A stretch of 24,995 nucleotides of DNA, from the IMG/VR virus record IMGVR_UViG_3300012920_000246, positions 1 to 24,995 of that record; one strand, given 5' to 3'. Positions within the stretch are counted from its first letter, which is position 1. Every line of letters starts with the position of its first letter. The notes beneath the pieces are model-generated. The model worked only from the letters and a program-made list of their open reading frames with translations. It had not been told where the DNA came from and did no database searches. Shown piece by piece: positions 5,596-13,982 of this stretch. Origin of the DNA: a virus. The translations under genes were made by a program, and so were the position numbers.

Positions 5596-6812
5596 TAGAG
5601 GAATTGTCGCTAATAAAAAGTTTGTTAACCAAATCTTTTTACGATGATTACAAGGGCACAAAATGTCCGCCTAAATTATTTAGAACTAAAGAGCTTGGTC
5701 GTGTTAAAACAACTATCGATAAAGCAATGCAAGAGTACAAAAGAGATCTCTCTGCTGAAGAAGTTGCCGGGTTGTTTTTTGTTAATAATCCCACCATGAC
5801 CACAGCAGAGAGAGACTCCTATGAAAAACTTTTTACACAAATTAAATCTCAACCCACCATTGGCTCCGATGTAGCTAATGGAATCTTAGCTAAACTATTT
5901 CAAAAATATCTTGGGCGAGAGATTGCAAATGTCGGTGTGCGATATGTCAACGGAGGTGCAAACTCCCTTGAACCTTTGCGCAGAATCATCGAGAACTATC
6001 GTGATGATTTCCTACCAGACTTAAATATTGAGTGGGATGATCTTTCTCTTGAAGGCTTACTAGAAAAGAGCGATTTAGAAGCGCGATGGCGTTTTAATTT
6101 ATCCAGCCTTGCGGAGCGTGTTGAGGGCGTTAATGCGGGACATTTGATTATCGGAGGAGCCAGACCAAATACAGGCAAGACATCTTTCCATGCGTCTTTA
6201 TTGGCGGGACCGGATGGCTTTGCAGTGCAGGGAGCTAACTGTATTGTGTTGTGTAATGAGGAAGCACCCCATCGTGTAGGCTCCCGTTACTTGACTGCGG
6301 CATCCGGCATGACAATGCGGGAGATTAAAAATAATCCACGCGAAGCTTTGTCGAGATGGAACAAGCTTAGAAAAAACATTAAATTAAAAGATGCAACCGG
6401 GCAAAACATGCACTGGGTTGAGTTGATATGTAAAACATACAGCCCCGATATTCTTGTGTTAGATATGGGAGATAAATTTGCCCCCGATCAATCACACGAA
6501 GGCCTGAAGTTATGTGCAATTCATGCTAGGCAAATAGCTAAAGAGTACAACTGCGCTGTGTTCTATATGTCTCAGCTTTCAGCAGAGGCGGAGGGTAGGG
6601 CTAACCTCAATCAATCAATGATGGAGGGCAGTAAAACAGGCAAGGCTTCTGAAGCAGACCTGATGTTGTTGATTGCGAAAGACACTCCGGCGGAGGGGTT
6701 GGAAGCTAATGAGTTTTTGCGTCATGTAAACGTGGCTAAAAATAAATTATCAGGATGGCATGGGCGTATTGATTGTATCTTAGACTACACGATTAGCAGG
6801 TACGACGTTTGA
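5592..6812 (+). CDS. replicative DNA helicase, DnaB/T7 gp4-like RecA-fold ATPase
   Basis: This 406-residue protein has an N-terminal helical region of about 150 residues and a RecA-type motor from about 165. The Walker A motif is GARPNTGKTS (189-198) and Walker B is DILVLDMGD with Asp291. Later come a probable DNA-binding and sensor region (MSQLSAEAEG, GSKTGKASEADLML) and a C-terminal strand near VAKNKLSGWHGR that fits the arginine-finger and beta-hairpin end of DnaB motors. It should unwind DNA 5' to 3' as a hexamer, paired with the separate primase at 3450. It overlaps the gene before by 4 bases. Family A polymerase follows within 500 bases, as in T7-like replisomes. Confidence 0.85.
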   Translation: MIEELSLIKSLLTKSFYDDYKGTKCPPKLFRTKELGRVKTTIDKAMQEYKRDLSAEEVAGLFFVNNPTMTTAERDSYEKLFTQIKSQPTIGSDVANGILAKLFQKYLGREIANVGVRYVNGGANSLEPLRRIIENYRDDFLPDLNIEWDDLSLEGLLEKSDLEARWRFNLSSLAERVEGVNAGHLIIGGARPNTGKTSFHASLLAGPDGFAVQGANCIVLCNEEAPHRVGSRYLTAASGMTMREIKNNPREALSRWNKLRKNIKLKDATGQNMHWVELICKTYSPDILVLDMGDKFAPDQSHEGLKLCAIHARQIAKEYNCAVFYMSQLSAEAEGRANLNQSMMEGSKTGKASEADLMLLIAKDTPAEGLEANEFLRHVNVAKNKLSGWHGRIDCILDYTISRYDV

Positions 6813-6818
6813 ACTAAA

Positions 6819-7313
6819 ATGATTGAGCTTCTCATAACAGATAAACAACTATTAGAAGCAAGGGACTCAGCCGTTCAGATGGGCAGGTTGAATAACAGTA
6901 TTACTAGGGGCCAAGGAAACATAGCAGGATTTATTGGTGAAATTATTTCGGCACAGTTATTAAATGCCCTGCGTAAGAATACGTTTGATTACGATTTAGT
7001 TTTAGCTAATGGGCAAACCGTTGATGTAAAAACTAAAAGAACATCAGTGACACCGTTACCCCATTACGATTGTAGTGTAGCAGAGCTAAGCCTGCATCAG
7101 TGCTGTGATCATTATGCTTTTGTGCGTGTTAAAAACGATTATAGTGTTGCGTGGTTTCTTGGTTTGATTGCGCATAAAAAGTTTTTTGATTTAGCAAGGC
7201 ACATGAAGAAGGGAGAAATTGATCCCGACAACGGATACGTTGTTAAATCAACTTGCTACAATTTGTCTATCGAAGATTTATGGGAGGTGTCTACGCATGA
7301 AAGTTGTTCTTGA
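6819..7313 (+). CDS. PD-(D/E)XK nuclease-like protein
   Basis: This 164-residue protein follows the helicase by 6 bases. Its pattern fits the restriction-endonuclease fold: an N-terminal helix with Glu41 (GFIGEIISAQLL), then YDLVLANGQTVDVKTKR, where Asp59, Asp69 and Lys71 form a D...D-x-K site, followed by strands and helices that complete a minimal fold. The substrate could be branched or host DNA; the sequence does not say. It overlaps the DNA polymerase gene by 17 bases, placing it in the replication operon. Confidence is good for the fold and low for the substrate. Confidence 0.7.
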   Translation: MIELLITDKQLLEARDSAVQMGRLNNSITRGQGNIAGFIGEIISAQLLNALRKNTFDYDLVLANGQTVDVKTKRTSVTPLPHYDCSVAELSLHQCCDHYAFVRVKNDYSVAWFLGLIAHKKFFDLARHMKKGEIDPDNGYVVKSTCYNLSIEDLWEVSTHESCS

Positions 7314-9351
7314 CGTTGAGAATACTGTGACCCGGCGCGATGGTAAATTGCATCTCGATCCTTTTGAGTCAACAAATACTTTAGTTATGGTTGGTGTGCA
7401 AATCGAAGGGGAAAAGCCTAAGCATTTTACTTTTGATCATGCGGAGTATGACTGCAAGTATGAGTACAGAAAACAAGATTGCGATACCCTGCAAAAAATA
7501 TTAGATGAAACTACTGTTCTAATTGGGCAAAACATTAATCACGATTTACTATGGTTATGGGAGACGGGCTTTAAATATGATGGCATCGTCTGGGATACCA
7601 TGCTAGCAGAGTATATATTTCAACGCGGGATTAAAGAACCCCTCTCTCTAGAAGCGATAGCTGAAAGAAGAGATCTGTCTGCAAAAAAACAGGACACCAT
7701 GAAACAGTATTTGAAACAGGGTGTGCCGGTATCTGAAATTCCGTATGAAGAACTGAAGGAATATCTTTACGCTGACTTAGCCACTACATGGGCTTTATAC
7801 GATGAGCAGTCTGCGGACATGCATGACAAAGCTAACCGCGAGTTGAGCACCGTGTTAGATCTGACAATGCATACCTGTATGCTACTGTCTAGAATTTATC
7901 GCACTGGTTTTAAAGTAGACACTAAAGCACTGGAACAAGTACGGATAGAATTTGAAAGTGAGAAAGCCGCGCTTCAAAAGGAATTACAACGGGAGGTAAG
8001 AGAGCTTATGGGTGATACCCCCATCAACCTTAATTCTCCTGAACAACTTTCTTGGGTGATTTATTCTAGAAAACCTATAAACAAAACGGATTGGGCTAAT
8101 GAAGCTAATCCCTACATGAACACTGTGGACTTTAAAAGTTTTGTAAACAAACTATCAATTCCAGTTCGGCGCACCAAAGCTAAAAAGTGTAGCGAATGTA
8201 ATGGCAATGGCTCCTATTTTAAAACTAAAAAGGATGGGTCAGATTATAAAAAACCCACGAAATGTTCTACTTGCATGGGTCGTGGGTACGTGCTAATTAA
8301 TTTACCTAAACTAGCAGGACTAAAGTTTTCCGCTCCCAGTGCAAAGTGGCACAGTGCAAATGGATTCAGTACAAGCAAAACTAATTTGGAGTATTTAGAA
8401 CATGTTGCAAAGACTCGATCAATGGAGAGCGCGGCGAACTTCTTATCTAAGCTTAGAAGACTTTCTGCGCTCGATACGTATCTATCTAGTTTCATTGACG
8501 GTATCAGGATTCACACTAAGCATGACGATAGGCTTCATGTTAGATTAACTCAGCACATGACAGCAACGGGGAGATTCTCCGGGCGAGACCCTAACATGCA
8601 GAACATGCCTCGCGGTGGAACATTCCCCGTAAAACGTGTGTTCATATCACGTTGGGAAGGCGGCAAGATTATGGAAGCAGATTTTGCACAGCTTGAGTTT
8701 CGCGTTGCGGCTTTTTTATCGCAAGATCCGGTAGCCATGCAAGAAATAAATGAGGGGTTTGATGTCCATGCATACACCGCAAAAGTTATTTCGGAAGCGG
8801 GCCAAAAAATTAGCAGGCAGGAGGCGAAAGCACACACTTTTGCGCCGTTATATGGAGCAACAGGATATGGAAGAACATCAGCAGAGGCCGCATACTACGA
8901 ACAGTTTATCGATAAGTATAAAGGAATCGGACGATGGCACAGAGAGTTAGCCAAAGAAGTTCTTACCTATAAAAAAATAACCACTCCCAGTGGCAGACAG
9001 TTTTCTTTTCCTCATGTGAAGAGGCGTAGAGATGGAACGATTACAGACTTTACCGCAGTAAAAAACTATCCTGTTCAATCGCTTGCGACAGCGGACATAG
9101 TTCCTGCTGTGCTTCTTTGCATAGAACAGGAGTTGACAAAACTTAATTCGGTAATTGTAAATTCAGTACATGATTCCATTGTCATCGATGTGCATCCAGA
9201 TGAGGAGCGATCTGTTGTTCGGGTAATTAATAAAGTTAACAATGCGCTATACGATATTATTAAAGATCGTTTCGGAATAGAGTTCAACGTTCCTCTTGTA
9301 CTCGAAGCAAAATTAGGGCACAATTGGCTAGAACAAATGGAGGTCGCATAA
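7297..9351 (+). CDS. polA: DNA polymerase I family A with inserted DnaJ-like zinc domain
   Basis: This 684-residue protein starts at ATG 7297 behind GGAGG at 7282-7286; an in-frame ATG at 7219 lies inside the preceding gene. Residues 1-175 are the 3'-5' exonuclease: LDVEN (Asp6, Glu8), NINHD (Asp83) and YLYAD (Tyr156, Asp160). Residues about 295-333 hold two CxxCxGxG knuckles, CSECNGNG (298-305) and CSTCMGRG (323-330), as in the DnaJ central zinc domain. The polymerase domain follows: motif A ADFAQLEFR (Asp462), motif B KAHTFAPLYG (Lys511, Phe515, Tyr519) and motif C SVHDSIVIDV (His625, Asp626). Ser627 replaces the usual Glu of HDE. Such a partial DnaJ insert was described for SAR116 phage HMO-2011. 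There is no 5'-3' exonuclease domain. Confidence 0.95.
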   Translation: MKVVLDVENTVTRRDGKLHLDPFESTNTLVMVGVQIEGEKPKHFTFDHAEYDCKYEYRKQDCDTLQKILDETTVLIGQNINHDLLWLWETGFKYDGIVWDTMLAEYIFQRGIKEPLSLEAIAERRDLSAKKQDTMKQYLKQGVPVSEIPYEELKEYLYADLATTWALYDEQSADMHDKANRELSTVLDLTMHTCMLLSRIYRTGFKVDTKALEQVRIEFESEKAALQKELQREVRELMGDTPINLNSPEQLSWVIYSRKPINKTDWANEANPYMNTVDFKSFVNKLSIPVRRTKAKKCSECNGNGSYFKTKKDGSDYKKPTKCSTCMGRGYVLINLPKLAGLKFSAPSAKWHSANGFSTSKTNLEYLEHVAKTRSMESAANFLSKLRRLSALDTYLSSFIDGIRIHTKHDDRLHVRLTQHMTATGRFSGRDPNMQNMPRGGTFPVKRVFISRWEGGKIMEADFAQLEFRVAAFLSQDPVAMQEINEGFDVHAYTAKVISEAGQKISRQEAKAHTFAPLYGATGYGRTSAEAAYYEQFIDKYKGIGRWHRELAKEVLTYKKITTPSGRQFSFPHVKRRRDGTITDFTAVKNYPVQSLATADIVPAVLLCIEQELTKLNSVIVNSVHDSIVIDVHPDEERSVVRVINKVNNALYDIIKDRFGIEFNVPLVLEAKLGHNWLEQMEVA

Positions 9352-10241
9352 TGACTACTGAAGTATCAACAATCAATACAAGCAACTTTTCAGCTATGGC
9401 CCAAGCTATGGGCATGGGGGCCGACATGGCAAAGGCTCCTTCTAAATCTTCTACACTTCCCCGTCTTCGCATTTGGAATAAACCTGTCATGGGACAGGTT
9501 GAAGTCAAAGGCAAAATGAAAAACATGGAAGTTGTTTCTTCTGGTTCGTATCGACTGCAACTGCCTGATGATAAGTATGTCTATGCAGAGAGTATAGAGA
9601 TACGTGTTTTCCTACAGCGTTTTATGTATAAGCGTTATGATTCATCTGATAACACTTATGTGAAAACAATTATGGGTGAGGATCTCAATGGAGACATGAA
9701 GGATAACATTGGAACATTTAACTGTGGTAAGCCTCCGGGTTATATTCAAGACTTTGCATCTCTTCCAGAAGAAAAGAAAAAGTTTTTCAAAACAATTAAA
9801 CGTGTCCGTGTGTTACTCGGAGAAGTGCGACTAGTTAATGCAGTTGATGAATCGGGGGAAGCAATAACTTCTGACACGGTGCATTCGTTCATCTGGGAAA
9901 TAGACAATGCTGAAGCATTCCGCACAATGGGCGAACCCTTTACAAAATTAGGGAAGAACAAACGTCTTCCGATTCAGCATTGGATACAGTGCAGTTCTAC
10001 ACGGGGAGGCGAAGGCAATACTGCCATTGAATATTATGTCCCTAGTTACAAACTTGATATCTCTTCTACCGTAGAAATAACAGATGCGGATCAAGAGAAG
10101 TTTCAAAACTTCATAGAGTGGATTGGTAATTACAACGAATACATTGTGGAGTCGCACAACGAAAAGTTAAGTAAACAAATTTCTGAGGAGGATGCCGCTC
10201 TAGTCGATGAGTTTATCGACATAGAAGAGGATCAAGGATGA
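9351..10241 (+). CDS. putative single-stranded DNA-binding protein
   Basis: This 297-residue protein starts in the polymerase stop codon (TAATG). The first 35 residues are Ala/Met/Ser-rich and look disordered; residues 45-245 are beta-rich with many aromatics and a GTFNCGKPPG segment. The last 20 residues are strongly acidic (ALVDEFIDIEEDQG), the kind of tail that phage and bacterial SSBs use to recruit partners. Position between polymerase and exonuclease, the beta-rich middle and the acidic tail all suggest an SSB analogous to T7 gp2.5, but I recognise no family motif. The alternative is a polymerase accessory protein. It overlaps the exonuclease gene by 4 bases. Confidence 0.6.
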   Translation: MTTEVSTINTSNFSAMAQAMGMGADMAKAPSKSSTLPRLRIWNKPVMGQVEVKGKMKNMEVVSSGSYRLQLPDDKYVYAESIEIRVFLQRFMYKRYDSSDNTYVKTIMGEDLNGDMKDNIGTFNCGKPPGYIQDFASLPEEKKKFFKTIKRVRVLLGEVRLVNAVDESGEAITSDTVHSFIWEIDNAEAFRTMGEPFTKLGKNKRLPIQHWIQCSSTRGGEGNTAIEYYVPSYKLDISSTVEITDADQEKFQNFIEWIGNYNEYIVESHNEKLSKQISEEDAALVDEFIDIEEDQG

Positions 10242-11116
10242 ATCATCCACAGGAACTCAAGATACATAAGTACCTTGAGGACGCGAGAAAAGGCAACCGT
10301 AGTATGGAAGAAGCTACAGTTGCCCGTATCGTAGCCGATATCAAGGAAGCTATCGGCAAACAATTCAGCCAAAGGAAACGCAAGTTTACTTTACGCATGT
10401 CAAATATTGGCAGGCCGTATTGTCAACTTTGGTTTGAAAAAAATAAACCAGAGGATGGTGTGGATCCCCCTGCTAACTTCCTAATGAACATGATGATTGG
10501 TGACATTGTGGAAGCTGTCTTCAAAGGAGTGATGACAGAAGCAGGTGTGGATTTTAAAGATGGATATTTATCTACGCTTTCTTTAGGTAATCATAAGATC
10601 TCAGGTACGCATGATCTAACTCTAGACAATCGTGTTGACGATATTAAATCCGCATCGCCTTGGTCTTATAAAAATAAGTTCAAAGATTACCACACTCTAA
10701 AAGAGCATGATGCTTTTGGTTATGTCGGTCAGCTTGCTGGCTATGCAAAAGCATTGGGTGTTGACGTAGGCGGGTGGTGGGTTATTAATAAAGCCACAGG
10801 TGAATTTAAGTATGTGTCTGCGTGGGACATGGAGGTTCACAAACAAGACATACTTGATGATATAAAAGAAAAAGCAGACAAGCTGAAAAAAAATAAGTTT
10901 GAGCGTTGCTTTGAACCTGTACCCGAAACATTCAGAAAGAAACCAACTGGTAATAAGATTCTTGGTGAAGAATGCAGTTGGTGCAAATATAGATACAAGT
11001 GTTGGCCCTCTCTGCAAGAGCTACCCTCGCTTTGCTCGCAAGCAAAGGAACCTCCTACGGTTGCGTATATAGAGATAGCCGATGAAACACAACAGGACAA
11101 GACAGTTAGCGATTAA
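10238..11116 (+). CDS. RecB/Cas4-like PD-(D/E)XK exonuclease with Fe-S cysteines
   Basis: This 292-residue protein has a nuclease core around residues 85-180: GTHDLTLD (Asp126), VDDIKSAS (Asp135-x-Lys137) and YVGQLAGYAKAL (Gln165, motif of the RecB/lambda-exo class). Four cysteines sit as in AddB and Cas4 iron-sulfur nucleases: Cys62 before the core and Cys246-x2-Cys249-x5-Cys255 after it. It probably degrades DNA ends, for recombination or host-DNA recycling like T7 gp6. It overlaps the endonuclease I gene by 35 bases. The nuclease call is firm; the Fe-S cluster rests on cysteine spacing. Confidence 0.85.
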   Translation: MNHPQELKIHKYLEDARKGNRSMEEATVARIVADIKEAIGKQFSQRKRKFTLRMSNIGRPYCQLWFEKNKPEDGVDPPANFLMNMMIGDIVEAVFKGVMTEAGVDFKDGYLSTLSLGNHKISGTHDLTLDNRVDDIKSASPWSYKNKFKDYHTLKEHDAFGYVGQLAGYAKALGVDVGGWWVINKATGEFKYVSAWDMEVHKQDILDDIKEKADKLKKNKFERCFEPVPETFRKKPTGNKILGEECSWCKYRYKCWPSLQELPSLCSQAKEPPTVAYIEIADETQQDKTVSD

Positions 11117-11543
11117 GCATGGGTATAAGTCCGGCCTAGAAAAAAGTGTTCTGCAATCTTTAATGAGTCGTAAGTGCTCAGCTAAGTATGAGTGCATGAA
11201 AGTAGAGTGGGAAGATTTAGCATATCGCACTTATACACCGGACTTTCTATTGCCGAACGGGATCATAGTAGAAACTAAAGGCAGGTTCACCCCAGAAGAT
11301 AGGCGCAAACATCTTTTAATTAAAAGACAACACCCTAATTTAGACATTCGTTTTGTATTTAGTAACAGCAAATCTAAATTACGGAAGGGAGCTAAAACAA
11401 CCTACGCTTCTTGGTGCGAAAAGCATGGGTTCCTATACAATGATAAAGACGTACCACAAGAATGGATTGACGAAAAGAAAAAATCTGTTAAGCTGATGCC
11501 TAGCATATTTGTTAGTTTTCCGTGTAACAAAATACAAAGGTAG
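11082..11543 (+). CDS. endonuclease I (T7 gp3-type Holliday junction resolvase)
   Basis: This 153-residue protein aligns well with T7 endonuclease I as I remember it. Shared blocks are SGLEKSV, YTPDFLLPNG, VETKG, DRRKHLLIKRQHP, LDIRFVFS and CEKHG. The catalytic residues are Glu20, Asp54, Glu64 and Lys66, almost the same numbers as in T7 (20, 55, 65, 67), which also confirms the start even though it lies 35 bases inside the previous gene with only a weak site (GAGAT). It resolves branched DNA during replication and packaging and helps break down host DNA. The length is close to T7's 149 residues. Confidence 0.95.
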   Translation: MKHNRTRQLAIKHGYKSGLEKSVLQSLMSRKCSAKYECMKVEWEDLAYRTYTPDFLLPNGIIVETKGRFTPEDRRKHLLIKRQHPNLDIRFVFSNSKSKLRKGAKTTYASWCEKHGFLYNDKDVPQEWIDEKKKSVKLMPSIFVSFPCNKIQR

Positions 11544-11548
11544 TTACA

Positions 11549-11908
11549 ATGATTGATGATCAAGATGAGCGATACAATAAATCTTCTTTTGCTATTGCAG
11601 TAGAGCCTGTGTTTAATGACAAAGGCGAATGGGAAGGAGAAGTTAACTCATATGTTGAAGAACACTTAATGGGAGATTTAGCAGAGGATCAAATAGATTT
11701 AATACGTAATGTTTGTGGCATGCTTGCGTCTTGCTTACCGTTAATGGAAGAGGACGACGAGTTTCGCGAGCGGATTAAAGAATACTTTTTAAATACCTTT
11801 TCACATGTGTTAGAAGATTCCGAAGAAGAACAACCTGTCTTTACTAGAAGGGAAGATGGCAATGTGATTCACTTAACTTTTAATACAAAGACACATGGGA
11901 GTGCGTGA
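11549..11908 (+). CDS. acidic protein of unknown function (119 aa)
   Basis: The gene starts 5 bases after endonuclease I, with AAAGG at 11536-11540. The product is very acidic, with Glu/Asp runs around residues 40-75 and 90-97. A central helix pair (DQIDLIRNVCGMLASCLPLM and FRERIKEYFLNTFSHVL) is followed by a C-terminal beta-hairpin (NVIHLTFNT). It could be a DNA mimic or a chaperone-like adaptor; acidity is the only evidence for the first. It overlaps the next gene by 1 base. No family recognised. Confidence 0.7.
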   Translation: MIDDQDERYNKSSFAIAVEPVFNDKGEWEGEVNSYVEEHLMGDLAEDQIDLIRNVCGMLASCLPLMEEDDEFRERIKEYFLNTFSHVLEDSEEEQPVFTRREDGNVIHLTFNTKTHGSA

Positions 11909-12222
11909 TGGGCATGAAAGATATTCGGGAGTCACTAACTCCTGACGTGAACGCCGTCCTTGAAGACATGGTAGATGCGGACATGTGGGACGAGATTGAA
12001 AAACCAGAGCATTACAACAGTGGATCTATCGAAACGATTGACTATATTATTGATGTCCTTGGTCCTTATGACGCTATTCATTATTGTCATGGGAATGCTT
12101 TAAAGTATCTTGGCACTCGTCTTTGGCGCAAAGGAGATCCAATTAGTAACGTAGGTAAAGCCATTTGGTATCTGAAGAAAGCGAAAGAGCTAATGAAGCA
12201 GACTGAAGGAACAAACTGGTAA
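11908..12222 (+). CDS. DUF3310 protein, T7 gp1.7-like nucleotide kinase family
   Basis: The start is taken as ATG 11908, overlapping the previous stop (TGATG), with GGGAG at 11897-11901; a GTG at 11905 and an ATG at 11914 are alternatives. The 104-residue protein has the DUF3310 signature: PEHYNSGSIETIDYI, then YCHGNALKYLGTRLWRKGD, then KAIWYLKKA. T7 gp1.7 of this family phosphorylates dGMP and dTMP, so a role in nucleotide supply fits the ribonucleotide reductase gene that follows with a TAATG overlap. The family call is strong; activity in this member is inferred. Confidence 0.85.
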   Translation: MGMKDIRESLTPDVNAVLEDMVDADMWDEIEKPEHYNSGSIETIDYIIDVLGPYDAIHYCHGNALKYLGTRLWRKGDPISNVGKAIWYLKKAKELMKQTEGTNW

Positions 12223-13982
12223 TGAAATATTCAACTATTAATATTGATTTATCTAGAGATAATAACCTAAGTAAGCAAGGGATTGCTTTACTCAAAGATT
12301 ATTACATGTTAGATAATGAAACATCTCCACAGCAAGCATTTGCACGAGCGGCTGTGGCTTATTGTGAGGGTGATTATGATTTTGCTCAACGCATTTATGA
12401 TTACGCTAGCAACTGTTGGTTTATGTTTGCTAGCCCAGTTTTGTCTAATGCACCAGATTCCAACAATAGTCCGAAAGGGCTTCCTATTAGTTGCTTTCTT
12501 ACATATGTTGACGATACTTTGGATTCTCTTATTGAGCACAACTCTGAAGTAGCGTGGCTGTCTGTAAAAGGTGGCGGTGTGGGAGGTCACTGGTCCTCTG
12601 TTCGCCCCGTAAGTGATAAGGCACCCGGTGTAATACCGTTCATGAAAGTTGTTGACTCGCAGATGACAGCTTATAAACAAGGCAAGACTCGCAAGGGATC
12701 TTACGCGGCATATCTCGATGTATCTCACCCGGAGATTATTGAGTTTATAAACTTTAAAGTTCCCACAGGTGGGGACGTTAATAGAAAGTGTTTGAATTTA
12801 TTCAACGCAGTTAATATCACCGATGCTTTTATGGAGGCAGTACAAAATGGAGAACAATGGGAACTACGATGCCCTGATTCAGGAGCTATCAGATCTACAA
12901 TCCAAGCTAGAGAGTTGTGGCAAAGAATACTTGAGGCTCGTTTCAGAACAGGCTCCCCTTACCTCAACTTTATCGACACAGCAAACAGAGGGCTACCAGA
13001 TTCTCAAAAATCATTTGGACTTACAATTAAAGGCAGTAATCTCTGCAATGAAATTCATCTCGCAACATCTAAAAAACGCACAGCAGTTTGCTGTCTCTCC
13101 AGCGTCAACCTCGAAAAGTGGGACGAGTGGAGAACCAGTAGAATGGTTCAAGACTTGGTACGACTCTTGGACAACGTCCTTAAATTCTTTATCCGACATG
13201 CTTCGGAAGAATTAGAGAAGGCTAAGTATAGCGCGTATATGGAACGGTCCATTGGCTTAGGCGCAATGGGCTTTCACGGGTACCTACAAAACAAAGGTAT
13301 CGCATGGGATTCTTGGCAAGCGGCTAGTGAAAACTATCAGATGTTTAAGAAGATCAAAGAAGACGCTGTGGAGTCTACGCATGAATTGGCTAAAGAGAGA
13401 GGTGAATCACCTGATATGGCGGGCACAGGGAGGCGTAATGCGCATTTACTTGCGATTGCTCCTAATGCTAACTCGTCAATTATCTGCGGGTGCTCAGCGT
13501 CTATCGAACCTATCAAGTCGAATGCATACACTCACAGAACACGTGCAGGTGCGCATTTGGTTAAGAACAAAGCGTTAGAAAAAGTGCTGGAGGAACACGG
13601 TGAAAATACGGAGAGAACGTGGAAGGGTATCATTGCTTCAGAAGGCTCTGTCCAGCATCTGGACTTCCTCTCAGACCACGAAAAGAGAGTTTTCAAAACG
13701 GCCTTTGAACTCGATCAGACGTGGGTTATTGAACATGCGGCGAAGAGACAGGAGTTTATTTGCCAAGGACAGTCCGTGAATGTATTTTTCCCGGCTGGTT
13801 CACCTAAGTCGTACGTAAACTCTGTTCATATAAAAGCTTGGAAAGATGGCTTGAAAGGGTTATACTACTTACGTACAAACGCAGGAGTGTCTGCTGACAA
13901 AGTAGGTGCATCTGTGGAGCGCAATGCGCTAAAGGATTTCTCTGGCGACGATGCAGAAGAATGCATCAGTTGTCAGGGATAA
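12222..13982 (+). CDS. nrdA: ribonucleoside-diphosphate reductase alpha subunit (class I)
   Basis: This 586-residue catalytic subunit reduces ribonucleotides for DNA synthesis. Key residues are the redox Cys91 (LPISCFLTY), the active-site set N273-L-C275-N-E277, and partner Cys290 or the adjacent Cys291. The tyrosine pair of the radical path appears in GLYYLRT, and the C-terminal shuttle pair is C581-x2-C584 (ECISCQG). It is shorter than bacterial NrdA and lacks the N-terminal ATP-cone, as in many phage enzymes, so dATP inhibition through that site should be absent. The start is coupled to DUF3310 by TAATG. The small subunit follows after a zinc-finger gene. Confidence 0.95.
   Translation: MKYSTINIDLSRDNNLSKQGIALLKDYYMLDNETSPQQAFARAAVAYCEGDYDFAQRIYDYASNCWFMFASPVLSNAPDSNNSPKGLPISCFLTYVDDTLDSLIEHNSEVAWLSVKGGGVGGHWSSVRPVSDKAPGVIPFMKVVDSQMTAYKQGKTRKGSYAAYLDVSHPEIIEFINFKVPTGGDVNRKCLNLFNAVNITDAFMEAVQNGEQWELRCPDSGAIRSTIQARELWQRILEARFRTGSPYLNFIDTANRGLPDSQKSFGLTIKGSNLCNEIHLATSKKRTAVCCLSSVNLEKWDEWRTSRMVQDLVRLLDNVLKFFIRHASEELEKAKYSAYMERSIGLGAMGFHGYLQNKGIAWDSWQAASENYQMFKKIKEDAVESTHELAKERGESPDMAGTGRRNAHLLAIAPNANSSIICGCSASIEPIKSNAYTHRTRAGAHLVKNKALEKVLEEHGENTERTWKGIIASEGSVQHLDFLSDHEKRVFKTAFELDQTWVIEHAAKRQEFICQGQSVNVFFPAGSPKSYVNSVHIKAWKDGLKGLYYLRTNAGVSADKVGASVERNALKDFSGDDAEECISCQG

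Noticed and set aside
9133-9160. TTGACA with TTGTAA 16 bases later, inside polA.
   Set aside because: The -10 box is poor and the site is in conserved coding sequence near motif C; likely chance.
12823-13215. A 130-residue ORF inside nrdA in another frame.
   Set aside because: nrdA is intact with all catalytic residues across this stretch, so the ORF is a frame shadow, though ATGGAGGCAG lies near its start.
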